NCBI GenBank assembly: GCA_023424965.1
Contig: JAFADI010000049.1
Span: 1 to 64,000, forward strand
Length of the DNA: 64,000 nt
Direction: 5' to 3'
Source: Bacillota bacterium
GTDB taxonomy: Bacteria; Bacillota; Clostridia; Acetivibrionales; JAFADI01
The notes under the pieces were generated by a model. It worked only from the letters and a program-made list of their open reading frames with translations. It did not search any database and was not told where the DNA came from. Positions 1 to 8,093 of this stretch are shown in pieces. How positions within the stretch are numbered: position 1 is the first letter of the stretch; every line of letters starts with the position of its first letter. Position numbers and translations under genes: made by a program.

Positions 1-91
1 CGTCGCCGATGACGATTTCGTCTCCGTGCCCCATCTCCATCAAAATTTTCAGAAGCTCGGGCGTCAGTATGGAAGGAATACCTTTTAACAT
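1..91 (-). CDS. fucU: RbsD/FucU-family sugar mutarotase, N-terminal fragment
   Basis: Only the first 30 codons lie in the window; the gene continues past base 1. The visible residues (MLKGIPSILTPELLKILMEM, then GHGDEI) match the start of the RbsD/FucU family, which interconverts the anomers of free fucose or ribose in the cytoplasm. His22 in the MGHGDE stretch corresponds to the conserved active-site His of the family. A ribosome binding site AAGGAA lies about 10 nt upstream of the ATG at 91. FucU is favoured over RbsD by the sequence feel and the deoxysugar/pentose context, but the fragment is too short to separate the two. It lies downstream of a LacI-family gene on the same strand, with a possible operator in between. 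Confidence 0.8.
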   Translation of the reverse strand, partial: MLKGIPSILTPELLKILMEMGHGDEIVIGD

Positions 92-186
92 AACTGTTCA
101 TTCCTTTCTTGAAATATATAGTATGTATAAATAGTTTAACGCATTCAACCGGCACAACGCATTAAATTATTTACAATCTGAGACTC

Positions 187-215
187 ATGTAAAAAAACGT
201 TTTTTCAACAGTCAA
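187..215 (-). promoter_or_regulatory. Promoter-like site with LacI-type operator upstream of fucU
   Basis: On the minus strand TTGACT (210-215) is separated by 17 bp from TTACAT (187-192). The spacer contains the perfect palindrome AAAAAACGTTTTTT centred on CG at about 198/199, the layout of LacI-family operators. The same core occurs at 1346-1357 upstream of the lacI-type gene, so this repressor probably controls both itself and fucU. The -10 is poor, so the exact promoter is uncertain; the operator is the better supported part. Confidence 0.55.
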
Positions 216-261
216 ATCACTTCCTTCGTTCGAAGAAACATGCGGCTTAACGGCAGGGAGC

Positions 262-1311
262 TTACCACCCGTACAGGTCCCAGCTCTTATCCCCTCTCAG
301 ATCCGTTGACTGGCGGATCAGAAAGTTCACCGGCAGTTCCGTACAGTGGGTCTCGGAGGATATTTTGGCAATTTTATTGATCAGAATCTCCACCGCCACC
401 ACACCCAACCTGTATTTGGGTACATTCACCGTCGTGAGGGAGGGCTCCACAATGGATGCGACAAAGGTATTGTCAAAGCCAACGACTTTTATGTTCTCCG
501 GTATGGTATACCCGTATTCCTTTATGGCCTTCATGGCGCCGATGGCCATCTGGTCGTTTGCGGCAAAGATGCCGTCAATTTCGATCCCGTCCAGTAGGAG
601 CTGCTTGACTCCCTGATAGCCGCTGAGGGGAGAGAAATCGCCCTCCCTTATTCTTTGAGGGTCAACCTCCAGCGTTGCCTTCTTCAGCTCTTCCCGGTAG
701 CCCTTCAAACGCTCCTGGGCCATGCAGGAATTGATGGGCCCGGTGATGTGGGCGATTTTGCCGCACCCCATATCCAGCAAGTGCCGGGTGGCCATGCTGC
801 CTCCAAGAAAGTTGTTGACCAGTACCGAATCGATGCCGAAATTGTCAAGCCTTCTTTCCAGGCTCACCACGGGTATTGCTTTTTTCTTGTTGCCAAGGCC
901 GGACAGGTATCTGAAGTAGTCCTCCTCCTCCATGTCGGCAACAGAATCCAGGATGATTCCGTCGATCCAATTGCTCTCAAGCATCTGGATAAAATGCTTT
1001 TCCTTCTCGAAGCTGTCGTCGGTATTGCAGAATGTAATATTGTACCCCTTTTTGGAGGCTTCGTCCTGGATGCCTTTAATCACCTGTGAAAAGAAGACAC
1101 GGTTCACGTTGGTGATCACAACGCCGATGTTCATTGTCTTTTTGCTTTTCAGGCTCCTTGCCACCGGGTCCACTTCATAATTCAGTTCGGCAATTACCTT
1201 GTTGATTTTTACTTTGAGTTCGTCGCTGACGAATTTGGTGTTGTTGATCACATTTGATACGGTAGATATCGATACGCCGGCTCTTTTCGCAACATCCTTA
1301 ATGCTTACCAT
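262..1311 (-). CDS. LacI-family transcriptional repressor
   Basis: 349 residues, the usual LacI-family length. The N-terminus (MVSIKDVAKRAGVSISTVSN) is a textbook LacI helix-turn-helix with hinge, residues 3 to about 58; residues 60-335 form the periplasmic-binding-protein-like effector domain (IGVVITN, GIILDS, FAANDQMAIGAMKAIKEYG, VVGFDN). Effector unknown. It sits between araD and the fucU fragment, so a pentose or deoxyhexose (arabinose, fucose, ribose) is the natural guess. Its own promoter and the fucU upstream region both carry an AAAAACGTTTTT palindrome, which is why autoregulation and control of fucU are inferred. ATG start chosen because it begins the HTH directly. Confidence 0.93.
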   Translation of the reverse strand: MVSIKDVAKRAGVSISTVSNVINNTKFVSDELKVKINKVIAELNYEVDPVARSLKSKKTMNIGVVITNVNRVFFSQVIKGIQDEASKKGYNITFCNTDDSFEKEKHFIQMLESNWIDGIILDSVADMEEEDYFRYLSGLGNKKKAIPVVSLERRLDNFGIDSVLVNNFLGGSMATRHLLDMGCGKIAHITGPINSCMAQERLKGYREELKKATLEVDPQRIREGDFSPLSGYQGVKQLLLDGIEIDGIFAANDQMAIGAMKAIKEYGYTIPENIKVVGFDNTFVASIVEPSLTTVNVPKYRLGVVAVEILINKIAKISSETHCTELPVNFLIRQSTDLRGDKSWDLYGW

Positions 1312-1345
1312 TCCACAGTCACAGCCTTTAACCTTAATTTGACAT

Positions 1346-1396
1346 AAAAACGTTTTTCTATTATTTCATTATAAAATTTTTTCAACCCTTTTGCAA
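1346..1396 (-). promoter_or_regulatory. Promoter and operator of the LacI-family gene
   Basis: Minus strand TTGCAA (1391-1396), 17-bp spacer, perfect TATAAT (1368-1373), followed immediately downstream by the palindrome AAAAACGTTTTT (1346-1357) at about the transcription start. An operator placed there would block initiation or clearance. The identical core recurs at 191-205. Confidence 0.75.
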
Positions 1397-1416
1397 TATA
1401 CAATTTTTTTGTTAAA

Positions 1417-1446
1417 CAGGGGTGCCACCCAAAAGCGGCACCCCTG
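1417..1446 (-). terminator. Hairpin terminator after araD
   Basis: Inverted repeat GGGGTGCC (1419-1426) / GGCACCCC (1437-1444) with a 10-nt loop, four bases downstream of the araD stop. On the minus strand it is followed by TGTTTAAC and then an A-rich stretch, so the U-run is weak and termination may be partial. Confidence 0.65.
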
Positions 1447-1450
1447 TCTT

Positions 1451-2140
1451 CTATTTCTGTCCGTAATAGGCATTTGCGCCGTGCTTCCTCAAAAAGTGCT
1501 TATCCAGCAGCGTCTGGGGCATGGGCCTGATCTGCGGGTTCAAAGCCCGGGCCTGGATGGCCATCATGGCCACCTCCTCCAGCACCACCGAGTTGTGGAC
1601 CGCTTCTTCGGCATTTTTGCCCCAGGTAAAGGGGGCATGGTTTCTGACCAGAACCGCGGGAATAAAATTGGGGTTCAACGCTTTGAAGGTCTCGATGATC
1701 ACTTCTCCCGTGTTGGCCTCATAGGCGGACTCAATCTCTTCCCTGGTCATGTCCCTGGTGCAGGGAATCTCACCGTAGAAATAGTCCGCATGGGTGGTGC
1801 CGTAGGCAGGAATTCCCATGCCTGCCTGTGCCCACGAGGTGGCCCAGCGTGAGTGGGTGTGGCACACCCCGCCGATTTCGGGAAAGGCATTGTACAGCGC
1901 CACATGGGTAGGGGCGTCGGAGGAAGGCTTCAGCTTGCCCTCCACCACCTTTCCGGACAAATCGATCAGCACGATGTCCTCCGCTGTCATCACGTCGTAT
2001 TCCACGCCGCTGGGTTTTATGGCGATGAGCCCGCTGGCCCTGTCAATCCCGCTCACATTCCCCCAGGTATAGGTTACAAGGCCCTTTGCCGGAAGCTCCA
2101 GGTTGGCTTTCAACACGGCCTGTTTCAATTCGTTCAGCAT
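1451..2140 (-). CDS. araD: L-ribulose-5-phosphate 4-epimerase
   Basis: 229 residues, class II aldolase/adducin fold. AraD converts L-ribulose 5-phosphate to D-xylulose 5-phosphate, the last arabinose-specific step before the pentose phosphate pathway. Family motifs are visible: GNVSGID near residue 27, IKPSGV near 41, LKPSSDAPTH around 70-79, and the metal-binding HTHSRWAT (His about 94 and 96) plus a later His in LVRNHAP. Length and motif order match bacterial AraD rather than fuculose aldolase. It is the third gene of araR-araB-araD, all on the minus strand. Assignment is strong because kinase, epimerase and AraR-type regulator occur together. Confidence 0.93.
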   Translation of the reverse strand: MLNELKQAVLKANLELPAKGLVTYTWGNVSGIDRASGLIAIKPSGVEYDVMTAEDIVLIDLSGKVVEGKLKPSSDAPTHVALYNAFPEIGGVCHTHSRWATSWAQAGMGIPAYGTTHADYFYGEIPCTRDMTREEIESAYEANTGEVIIETFKALNPNFIPAVLVRNHAPFTWGKNAEEAVHNSVVLEEVAMMAIQARALNPQIRPMPQTLLDKHFLRKHGANAYYGQK

Positions 2141-2208
2141 ATTTATCTCAATTCCCCTTCTTCAGACTTCATCTCTCATTTTATTACGATGGTGCGCTCA
2201 CAGCAATC

Positions 2209-3816
2209 CTACCTCAGGTAATCCACGGCAGCTCTTTCGATGGCCAGTCCCTTGGTGTAGCGTTTCATGAATTCATTGAAACCGGCCACATCGGCAGGAT
2301 CGGGCGCCACGGAATCCCCCTGTTTTCCGGCAAAGACCCTTTGCTTGAGGAAATCTCCCAGGGACTCACCGTCGCCCATGTTGACCAGGTAGGAAGCAAG
2401 CAGGGCAATTCCCCAGGCTCCTCCCTCACCGGCGGTTTCCATGATGGATACGGGAACGTTGACGGCTGCGGCCATCACTCTCTGCCCCACTTCCTTGGTC
2501 TTGAAAAAGCCTCCGTGTCCCAGGATTTCGTCCACCTTGACCGACTCCTTCTCAAACAGCAGGTTCAGGCCGGTTCTCATGGCACCCAGCGCCGTAAACA
2601 AATGCACCCGGATAAAGTTGGCCAGGTTGAAGTTGCTGTTGGAGGAACGCACAAACAGGGGGCGTCCTTCTTCAAAATGGGTGCCGTGTTCACCGGATAT
2701 GTAGCCATAGGCCAGTAAGCCGCCGCAGTCCGGATCTCCCTTGAGGGCCATGCCCAGCAGCGTGTCATAGAGCCTGGGCTTTTCCACATTCATCCCCAAT
2801 GCCCTGGCCGCTTCACTGAACAAGCCCATCCATGCGTCGTAATCCGACGTGCAGTTATTGGAATGGGCCATGGCCACCAGCTTGCCGTCGGGCGTCGTCA
2901 CCAGGTCAATCTCCGGATATACCCTGGAGAGTTCCTTTTCCAGTACAATCATGGCAAACACCGAGGTTCCGGCGGATACATTGCCGGTACGGACGGATAC
3001 GCTGTTGGTGGCCACCATGCCGGTTCCCGCGTCGCCTTCCGGCGGACAGAAGGGAATGCCCGGCTTCAACTGGCCGGTAACATCCAGAAGCCTGGCTCCC
3101 TCTTCGGTGAGCTCTCCGGCTTTTTCACCCGCCACCAGCACTGTGGGCAGAATGTCCTCAAGCTTCCATGAGAAATTACGGGAGGCTACCGCTTCGTTGA
3201 ACTGCTGGATCATTTTCTTATTGTAATCTTTTGTCTCCAGGTCGATAGGGAAAGCGCCCGACGCCTCGCCAATCCCCAGAACTTTCCGCCCGGTCAGTTT
3301 CCAGTGTACATACCCTGCCACCGTCGTCAGGAAATTGATGTGGGATACATGCTCTTCCTGGTTCAGAATGGCCTGGTAAAGATGGGCAACATTCCACCGC
3401 TGGGGAATGGGGTAGTTGAACAGCGCGGTCAGCGCCTCGGAGGCCTGGCCGGTTACATTGTTGCGCCAGGTGCGGAATGGGGTCAAAAGCTTATCATCCT
3501 TGTCGAAAACCATATAGCCGTGCATCATGCCGCTGAAGCCAATGGCTCCCGTCGTCTGGAGGGTCACTCCGAATTGCTCTTTGACATTGCCGGCCATTTT
3601 CCCGTAGCTGTCCTGGACGCCCTTCCAGATATCCTCCACGCTGTAGGTCCAGAAATTGTTGACATAGCTGTTTTCCCAGTCGTGGCTTCCGGAAGCGATG
3701 GGCGTATTGTCGGGTCCCACCAGGACCGTTTTGATCCGGGTGGATCCCAGTTCAATCCCAATTGCTGTTTGACCATTGATAATGGCATTTCGAACATCAT
3801 TCAACTGAAGACTCAT
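2209..3816 (-). CDS. araB: FGGY-family carbohydrate kinase, probable L-ribulokinase
   Basis: 535 residues, FGGY kinase fold. The N-terminal ATPase signature IGIELGSTRIKTVLVG is at about residues 19-34, and the C-terminal lobe carries GHGGFFKT and ETAGEGGAWGIALLA. It ends 68 bp before araD, and a GAGGAGG ribosome binding site precedes the ATG. Ribulokinase phosphorylates L-ribulose with ATP. The protein belongs to a long FGGY subgroup that differs from the classical E. coli AraB, so the substrate is inferred from its position between araR and araD. No araA (isomerase) gene lies in the window, so either araA is elsewhere or the substrate differs. Confidence 0.82.
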   Translation of the reverse strand: MSLQLNDVRNAIINGQTAIGIELGSTRIKTVLVGPDNTPIASGSHDWENSYVNNFWTYSVEDIWKGVQDSYGKMAGNVKEQFGVTLQTTGAIGFSGMMHGYMVFDKDDKLLTPFRTWRNNVTGQASEALTALFNYPIPQRWNVAHLYQAILNQEEHVSHINFLTTVAGYVHWKLTGRKVLGIGEASGAFPIDLETKDYNKKMIQQFNEAVASRNFSWKLEDILPTVLVAGEKAGELTEEGARLLDVTGQLKPGIPFCPPEGDAGTGMVATNSVSVRTGNVSAGTSVFAMIVLEKELSRVYPEIDLVTTPDGKLVAMAHSNNCTSDYDAWMGLFSEAARALGMNVEKPRLYDTLLGMALKGDPDCGGLLAYGYISGEHGTHFEEGRPLFVRSSNSNFNLANFIRVHLFTALGAMRTGLNLLFEKESVKVDEILGHGGFFKTKEVGQRVMAAAVNVPVSIMETAGEGGAWGIALLASYLVNMGDGESLGDFLKQRVFAGKQGDSVAPDPADVAGFNEFMKRYTKGLAIERAAVDYLR

Positions 3817-3862
3817 AATTTTCCTCCTCTAAATGGTTTACATCAAAAGATATTTTTATTTT

Positions 3863-4972
3863 TTATTTCTCATTCTCTGATTCCGGCTGCTCTTTCGTAC
3901 TTCCTCTTACTACCAGCTCGGGTTTCATTTTCACCTTGTAGTAATCCTTTTTCCGTTCAATCATGTTGATGATGGCCCTGCCCGCTTCTTCCCCCAGGGC
4001 CTCCTTGGGATGGGCCACCGTCGAAAGCTTTATTTCGGAAGCCACCGCCAGCTGTGAGTCGTCAAAGCTTACCAGGGATAAATCCTCCGGTACGCTTAAG
4101 CCGTTCTCCCGGATGATGTCCAGAACCTCAAGGGCAATCTGGTCGTTGTAGCACACGACAGCGGTGCATTCTTCCAGAAAGCTTGAAAACCGGCCTCCTC
4201 CTCCGCTTTTAATCTTTTCCTCCACCTCATCGGTGTAGAACCAGATGATCCTGGAATCGGAATACTTCAAGCCCGCTTCCAGGTGAGCCTTCTGGAAACC
4301 GGAAAACCTGTAATGGCCCTGGATGTCATCCATCTTGAACACGGCGCCGATCCTGCTGTGGCCAAGCTCGATGAGATGTTTTGTGGCCATGTACCCTGCC
4401 AGAATATCGTCTTCAACAATGTAGGAATAGTTGAGCTCCTTGTAGCAGCCATGGATGAACAGCACCGGGATGCCCGCACTGCTCAGGTCCCTGTACATAT
4501 CCAGGTTGGGATTGGGCAGCGTGCTCTTGGTGGGCTCTACAATCAGACCGTCGATATTCTGGTTTTTGAAGTTCTCGAGGCACAGCCTTTCCCTCTCATG
4601 CTGGTTGTAGGTGCAGGCCAGGATGATGTTATAGCCGTTCTCCGACACAACCCTGTCAATTCCCCGGATGATGGCCGGGAAAATATAATCGTTCAGGTAG
4701 GTGGTAATGACACCGATGGTCTTCGTCTGAAGGGGCTTTTCATCGGGCCTCCGGTTTACAAAGGTACCCTTTCCCTGCTCCCTGTACAGCCAGCCTTCGC
4801 TTGCAAGCTCTCCGATGGCCTGCCTGACGGTGTGCCTGCTGATTTCGAACTTTTCCGCAAGCTCATTTTCAGAATATATCCTCTCACCCGGTTTTAACTG
4901 GTTTGATTTGATGGTATCGATCAAATATTCCTTAAGTTTTTGATATTTGGGCTTATCCAAGTTGTTATCCAA
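3863..4972 (-). CDS. araR: AraR-type repressor (GntR HTH + LacI-type effector domain)
   Basis: 369 residues from a TTG start at 4972, chosen because AGGTG lies 6 nt upstream and the GntR domain starts directly (LDNNLDKPKYQKLKEYL). A longer reading from an ATG at 5074 adds 34 residues with no family resemblance. Residues about 8-72 form a GntR winged helix (AEKFEISRHTVRQAIGEL, then GKGTFV); residues 85-360 form a LacI/PBP-like ligand domain. This chimeric architecture is that of Bacillus AraR, which releases DNA on binding arabinose. First gene of the araR-araB-araD operon. A TTGT-N4-ACAA palindrome overlapping its promoter fits the known AraR operator form, so autoregulation is likely. Confidence 0.9.
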   Translation of the reverse strand: MDNNLDKPKYQKLKEYLIDTIKSNQLKPGERIYSENELAEKFEISRHTVRQAIGELASEGWLYREQGKGTFVNRRPDEKPLQTKTIGVITTYLNDYIFPAIIRGIDRVVSENGYNIILACTYNQHERERLCLENFKNQNIDGLIVEPTKSTLPNPNLDMYRDLSSAGIPVLFIHGCYKELNYSYIVEDDILAGYMATKHLIELGHSRIGAVFKMDDIQGHYRFSGFQKAHLEAGLKYSDSRIIWFYTDEVEEKIKSGGGGRFSSFLEECTAVVCYNDQIALEVLDIIRENGLSVPEDLSLVSFDDSQLAVASEIKLSTVAHPKEALGEEAGRAIINMIERKKDYYKVKMKPELVVRGSTKEQPESENEK

Positions 4973-5180
4973 TCCTCGCACCTGCTCTGAACACCGTAAT
5001 TTTAAGCTGCCCCCTTTTAGGGGTTTGCTTTGGAGACAAACGGACTGCGAAAGTAAACAGGGGATCGGCCCCACAAATTCATCCCTTTTGCCGTTTGGTC
5101 TCTCTATATAGTTTAATCATGGAAGGTACTATTAAACATGCGGCTTCCCCAATAAAACTATATAAAACAAGCACACTAAA

Positions 5181-5210
5181 ATTATACTCCGTATTACTTG
5201 TATGCACAAG
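5181..5210 (-). promoter_or_regulatory. araR-araB-araD promoter with AraR-like operator
   Basis: Minus strand TTGTGC (5204-5209), 17-bp spacer, perfect TATAAT (5181-5186). The palindrome CTTGTATGCACAAG (5197-5210) covers the -35 box and has the TTGT-N4-ACAA form of Bacillus AraR boxes. The rest of the 356-bp gap (4973-5328) holds the araR 5' leader and no further gene that I can see. Confidence 0.72.
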
Positions 5211-5328
5211 CACTTTTTAGATGTATTGTGCAAAACTTCGCAGATATTGGTTATACCGCATTCCCTTTGAGCTAGGGGTTTTCAGGACAGGAATGAAATG
5301 ACGGTGAATGCTCCGGAAACCTGCGCTC

Positions 5329-6120
5329 CTACAATTTGTCCGGAGGCTGCGGCACTTCTGCCACCATGAGGTTTACATCCATTTCTCCGTACTTCTTCAG
5401 CAGGTTTTCCGAAATGCCGGAATCGGTGATCAGGGTATCAATGTCACTGAGGCTTCCGATGCAGGTAAAATCCTGGTTTCCCAGCTTGGTAGAATCCGCA
5501 AGCACGACGATTTTCCTTGAGCATGCAAATACACTTTTATAGATTCCCATTTCATAGGTACTGCCGCAGTATAGTTTTCCGTCCTCGTCGATGGAGTTGA
5601 TTCCTATGAAGGCGGCGTCAAATCTGAAATGCTTCAGCATTTCCTCAGCAAAATAGCCGATGCAGGAAATGGTATTCTTCCTCAATTCCCCTCCGATCTG
5701 AATGACGGAAACATTGCTCCTGGTATTCAGTTCATTGGCGATGTTTATGGCTTCGGTGGCCACAATGAGCCTGCGGGTATTGTCGATATGGCTTGCAAGG
5801 CAGAATACCGTGGAACTGCTGTTGAAAAACAGCTTGCTGCCGTCCTCTATGATCGACAGGGCCTTTCTGGCAATGGCGTCCTTTTGCTCGTAATTGCTGC
5901 ATATTCTTGCTTCAAAGGGCTTCTCCACAAGAATATTGTCTTCCGACAGCACGGCCCCCCCATGGGTCCTTATGACGCGTCCCGCTTTTGCCAGCTCGTC
6001 CAGGTCTCTTCTTGCGGTCATTTCCGTGACGCCAAAAAGCCTGCAAAGCTGGTTGATCTCCACAGAACCATTTGAATTAAGGAGCTTTATTATCTGTTCA
6101 AGTCTTGTCTGCTTAAGCAT
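5329..6120 (-). CDS. DeoR-family transcriptional regulator
   Basis: 263 residues from ATG 6120, which has AGAGG five to six bases upstream; an upstream in-frame start at 6192 adds 24 unrelated residues. N-terminal DeoR HTH (residues 1-57: RLEQIIKLL, VTEMTARRDLDELAKAGRV, RTHGGAV) followed by the DeoR C-terminal sugar-phosphate sensor domain (LFFNSSSTVF, IVATEAINIANEL, IGINSID). Such regulators usually sense a phosphorylated sugar. It is divergent from the dehydrogenase-aldolase-kinase-kinase operon starting at 6304, and the intergenic region holds palindromes overlapping the outward promoter, so it is the likely local repressor of that operon. Confidence 0.92.
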   Translation of the reverse strand: MLKQTRLEQIIKLLNSNGSVEINQLCRLFGVTEMTARRDLDELAKAGRVIRTHGGAVLSEDNILVEKPFEARICSNYEQKDAIARKALSIIEDGSKLFFNSSSTVFCLASHIDNTRRLIVATEAINIANELNTRSNVSVIQIGGELRKNTISCIGYFAEEMLKHFRFDAAFIGINSIDEDGKLYCGSTYEMGIYKSVFACSRKIVVLADSTKLGNQDFTCIGSLSDIDTLITDSGISENLLKKYGEMDVNLMVAEVPQPPDKL

Positions 6121-6186
6121 TCGATACCTCTGAATCCGTCCGTCGTATCCTACCGTATAAATAATACCATACCAAACATTTTCGCA

Positions 6187-6226
6187 CAACACATATGTTG
6201 ACTTTTGTTCTATTTAGTTATATTAT
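6187..6226 (+). promoter_or_regulatory. Promoter and operator-like palindrome for the sugar operon
   Basis: Plus strand TTGACT (6198-6203), 17-bp spacer, TATTAT (6221-6226). A palindrome CAACA-CATA-TGTTG (6187-6200) overlaps the -35 box, and an AT-rich palindrome TTATATTATAATAA covers the -10. The DeoR-type gene reads away on the other strand, so these are the best candidates for its operator. Confidence 0.6.
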
Positions 6227-6303
6227 AATAACACAAACAATAATTTTATAACATTTTTGCTTCTGAATCTGTAAGCTTTACTATTCTGAGAGGAGTTTTG
6301 CAT

Positions 6304-7356
6304 ATGAAAATTCTCATCCTGTCGGATTCATTTGTTAAAGAAGAGATTGTGCGTGAGGAACTTGAGAATGTGCTCGGAGGCATCGAGCCTCTGGAATTTA
6401 AGACCCTTCAGTTCCTCTGGCCCCTGAACCCCTTTGTAAGCAACGGCGAAATATTGGAATATGAAGGTTCCGAGGAGGAAATCATCAAAAACATCGGTGA
6501 CGCGGAGCTTATCGTCCTGCATGGAGCCCCGGTTTCCGAAGCTGTGCTGGAGGCGGCAAAAAATCTGAAAGCCGTTGCCGTAATCCGGGGCGGGCCTACA
6601 AATGTCAATTTGAACGCGGCAACCCGGAGAGGAGTCCCTGTATTCAACTCTCCCGGAAGAAATGCAGTTGCTGTGGTGGAATTTACCGTAGGACTGATCC
6701 TTGCGGAATTGAAAAACATTGCACGGGCCCATATGAACATGGTGCAGAAAAACTGGCGGTATGACTACTACCTCTACGACAAATGCAATTTTGAGCTGGC
6801 GGGCAAGGTGGCGGGGCTTGTGGGCTTTGGCAATATTGCATACAGGATAAGCGGCATTCTGAAATCCCTGGGCATGAAGGTGGTTTCATACGATCCCTTT
6901 GTCCCTTTTGAGTGCATGCTGGAGTATGGCGTTGAAAACGTAAGCTTTGATGAGCTTCTTGCCCGGTCCGACGTAGTGTCCCTGCATGCCCGGCTCACTC
7001 CCCAGACCAAAAACATGTTCAACCGGGAGGCTTTCAAAAAAATGAAATCCTCCGCCCTGTTCGTAAACACCGCTAGGGGAGGCCTTGTCAGCTATCCCGA
7101 CCTTTATGAGGCATTGGTGGACGGCGAGATCGCCTGTGCGGCGCTGGACGTATTCGAGACAGAGCCCTGCGACATGAGCAGTCCCCTTCTGCAACTGCAC
7201 AATGTGACGCTGACACCGCATATTGCAGGAGCCACAAAGGATACCGTGCACTACGGAATGAGCCTTCTGGCAAAAGACCTGGCAAACTTCATCCAGGGTC
7301 TTCCGGTCCGGAACTGCATGAACCCGGAAACCCTGAAAGCACCGCTGCAGCGCTGA
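6304..7356 (+). CDS. D-isomer-specific 2-hydroxyacid dehydrogenase
   Basis: 350 residues from ATG 6304, which has AGGAG 8 nt upstream; a TTG two codons earlier is possible but less well placed. The NAD-binding domain carries GLVGFGNIAYRISGILKSLG (about residues 174-193) and the family signature LFVNTARGG near 255; catalytic candidates are the Arg of LHARLTPQT, a Glu in the ETEP stretch and the His of LTPHIAG, the usual Arg-Glu-His set. Such enzymes interconvert 2-hydroxy and 2-keto acids; phosphoglycerate dehydrogenase-like enzymes are the closest in feel. It is the first gene of an operon with an aldolase and two sugar kinases, which suggests an oxidised sugar (aldonate or similar) rather than serine synthesis. 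Confidence 0.88.
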   Translation: MKILILSDSFVKEEIVREELENVLGGIEPLEFKTLQFLWPLNPFVSNGEILEYEGSEEEIIKNIGDAELIVLHGAPVSEAVLEAAKNLKAVAVIRGGPTNVNLNAATRRGVPVFNSPGRNAVAVVEFTVGLILAELKNIARAHMNMVQKNWRYDYYLYDKCNFELAGKVAGLVGFGNIAYRISGILKSLGMKVVSYDPFVPFECMLEYGVENVSFDELLARSDVVSLHARLTPQTKNMFNREAFKKMKSSALFVNTARGGLVSYPDLYEALVDGEIACAALDVFETEPCDMSSPLLQLHNVTLTPHIAGATKDTVHYGMSLLAKDLANFIQGLPVRNCMNPETLKAPLQR

Positions 7357-7418
7357 ATTTCAACTAAAACATTTATAAATCCGTACAAATATTATTTTAT
7401 ATATGGGAGGTCTTTCAT

Positions 7419-8060
7419 ATGGACGAAAACAGATTCAGGCTTGATATTGTGGAAATAGGAAAAAGAATGTACGAGAAAAATTACGTAGCCTCAAACGATG
7501 GAAACATCAGTATCCGGATCTCGGACGAGGAGCTTCTGATAACCCCGTCAGGCGTTTCGAAAGGGTACATGTCGCCTGGGGACATTCTCAAGGTGGATAT
7601 GGAGGGCAACCTGCTGGAAGGCTGCCTGAAGCCTTCTTCGGAAATGAAGATGCACCTGGAGGTTTACAAAAAACGCCCCGACGTTTTTGCCGTGGTTCAT
7701 GCCCATCCCCAGAAAGCCACCGCCTTTGCAGTTGCAAACAAATGCTTTGACAAGGTGACCCTTCCTGAAATAATATTTTCTTTAGGAAAGGTATCCCTGG
7801 CGGAATACGGAACTCCAACCACCTACCAGGTTCCCGAAGCCGTAGCCAGGCATATCGTGGAATCGGACGCCTTGCTGCTGGCAAATCACGGAGCACTCAC
7901 CGTCGGCAAGGATATTTACGACGCCTATTACAAAATGGAAACGCTTGAGCATTTTGCCGCGATTTCCATCTATGCAAGGCAGCTGGGCGGTGAAGTGGCC
8001 CTGGGAGAGGATGAAATCAAACGTCTTTTCGCCATAAGGTCAAGCGTGTACGGGAAATAA
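7419..8060 (+). CDS. Class II aldolase/adducin-family enzyme
   Basis: 213 residues, class II aldolase fold as in fuculose-phosphate aldolase. Metal-binding and catalytic motifs: ASNDGNISIRI near 27-37, LITPSGVSKG near 41-50, CLKPSSEMKMHLEVYK with the catalytic Glu near 73, and the zinc ligands in VVHAHPQKATAFA (His about 92 and 94) plus the later HGALTVG. GGGAGG precedes the ATG by about 9 nt. The enzyme would cleave a phosphorylated ketose to DHAP and an aldehyde (or epimerise a pentulose phosphate). It lies between the dehydrogenase and the kinases, and product specificity cannot be read from sequence. Confidence 0.9.
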   Translation: MDENRFRLDIVEIGKRMYEKNYVASNDGNISIRISDEELLITPSGVSKGYMSPGDILKVDMEGNLLEGCLKPSSEMKMHLEVYKKRPDVFAVVHAHPQKATAFAVANKCFDKVTLPEIIFSLGKVSLAEYGTPTTYQVPEAVARHIVESDALLLANHGALTVGKDIYDAYYKMETLEHFAAISIYARQLGGEVALGEDEIKRLFAIRSSVYGK

Positions 8061-8093
8061 ACTTTGAAACAACTGCGATTGGGGGTTTGTACT

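Noticed and set aside
4973..5074. N-terminal extension of AraR from an ATG at 5074
   Set aside because: The added 34 residues have no family resemblance and lack a ribosome binding site, whereas TTG 4972 has AGGTG at a proper distance.
7370..7400. Half-site resembling an AraR box (GTACAAAT) before the aldolase gene
   Set aside because: Only one arm is present and no promoter fits; the gene is part of the operon started upstream.
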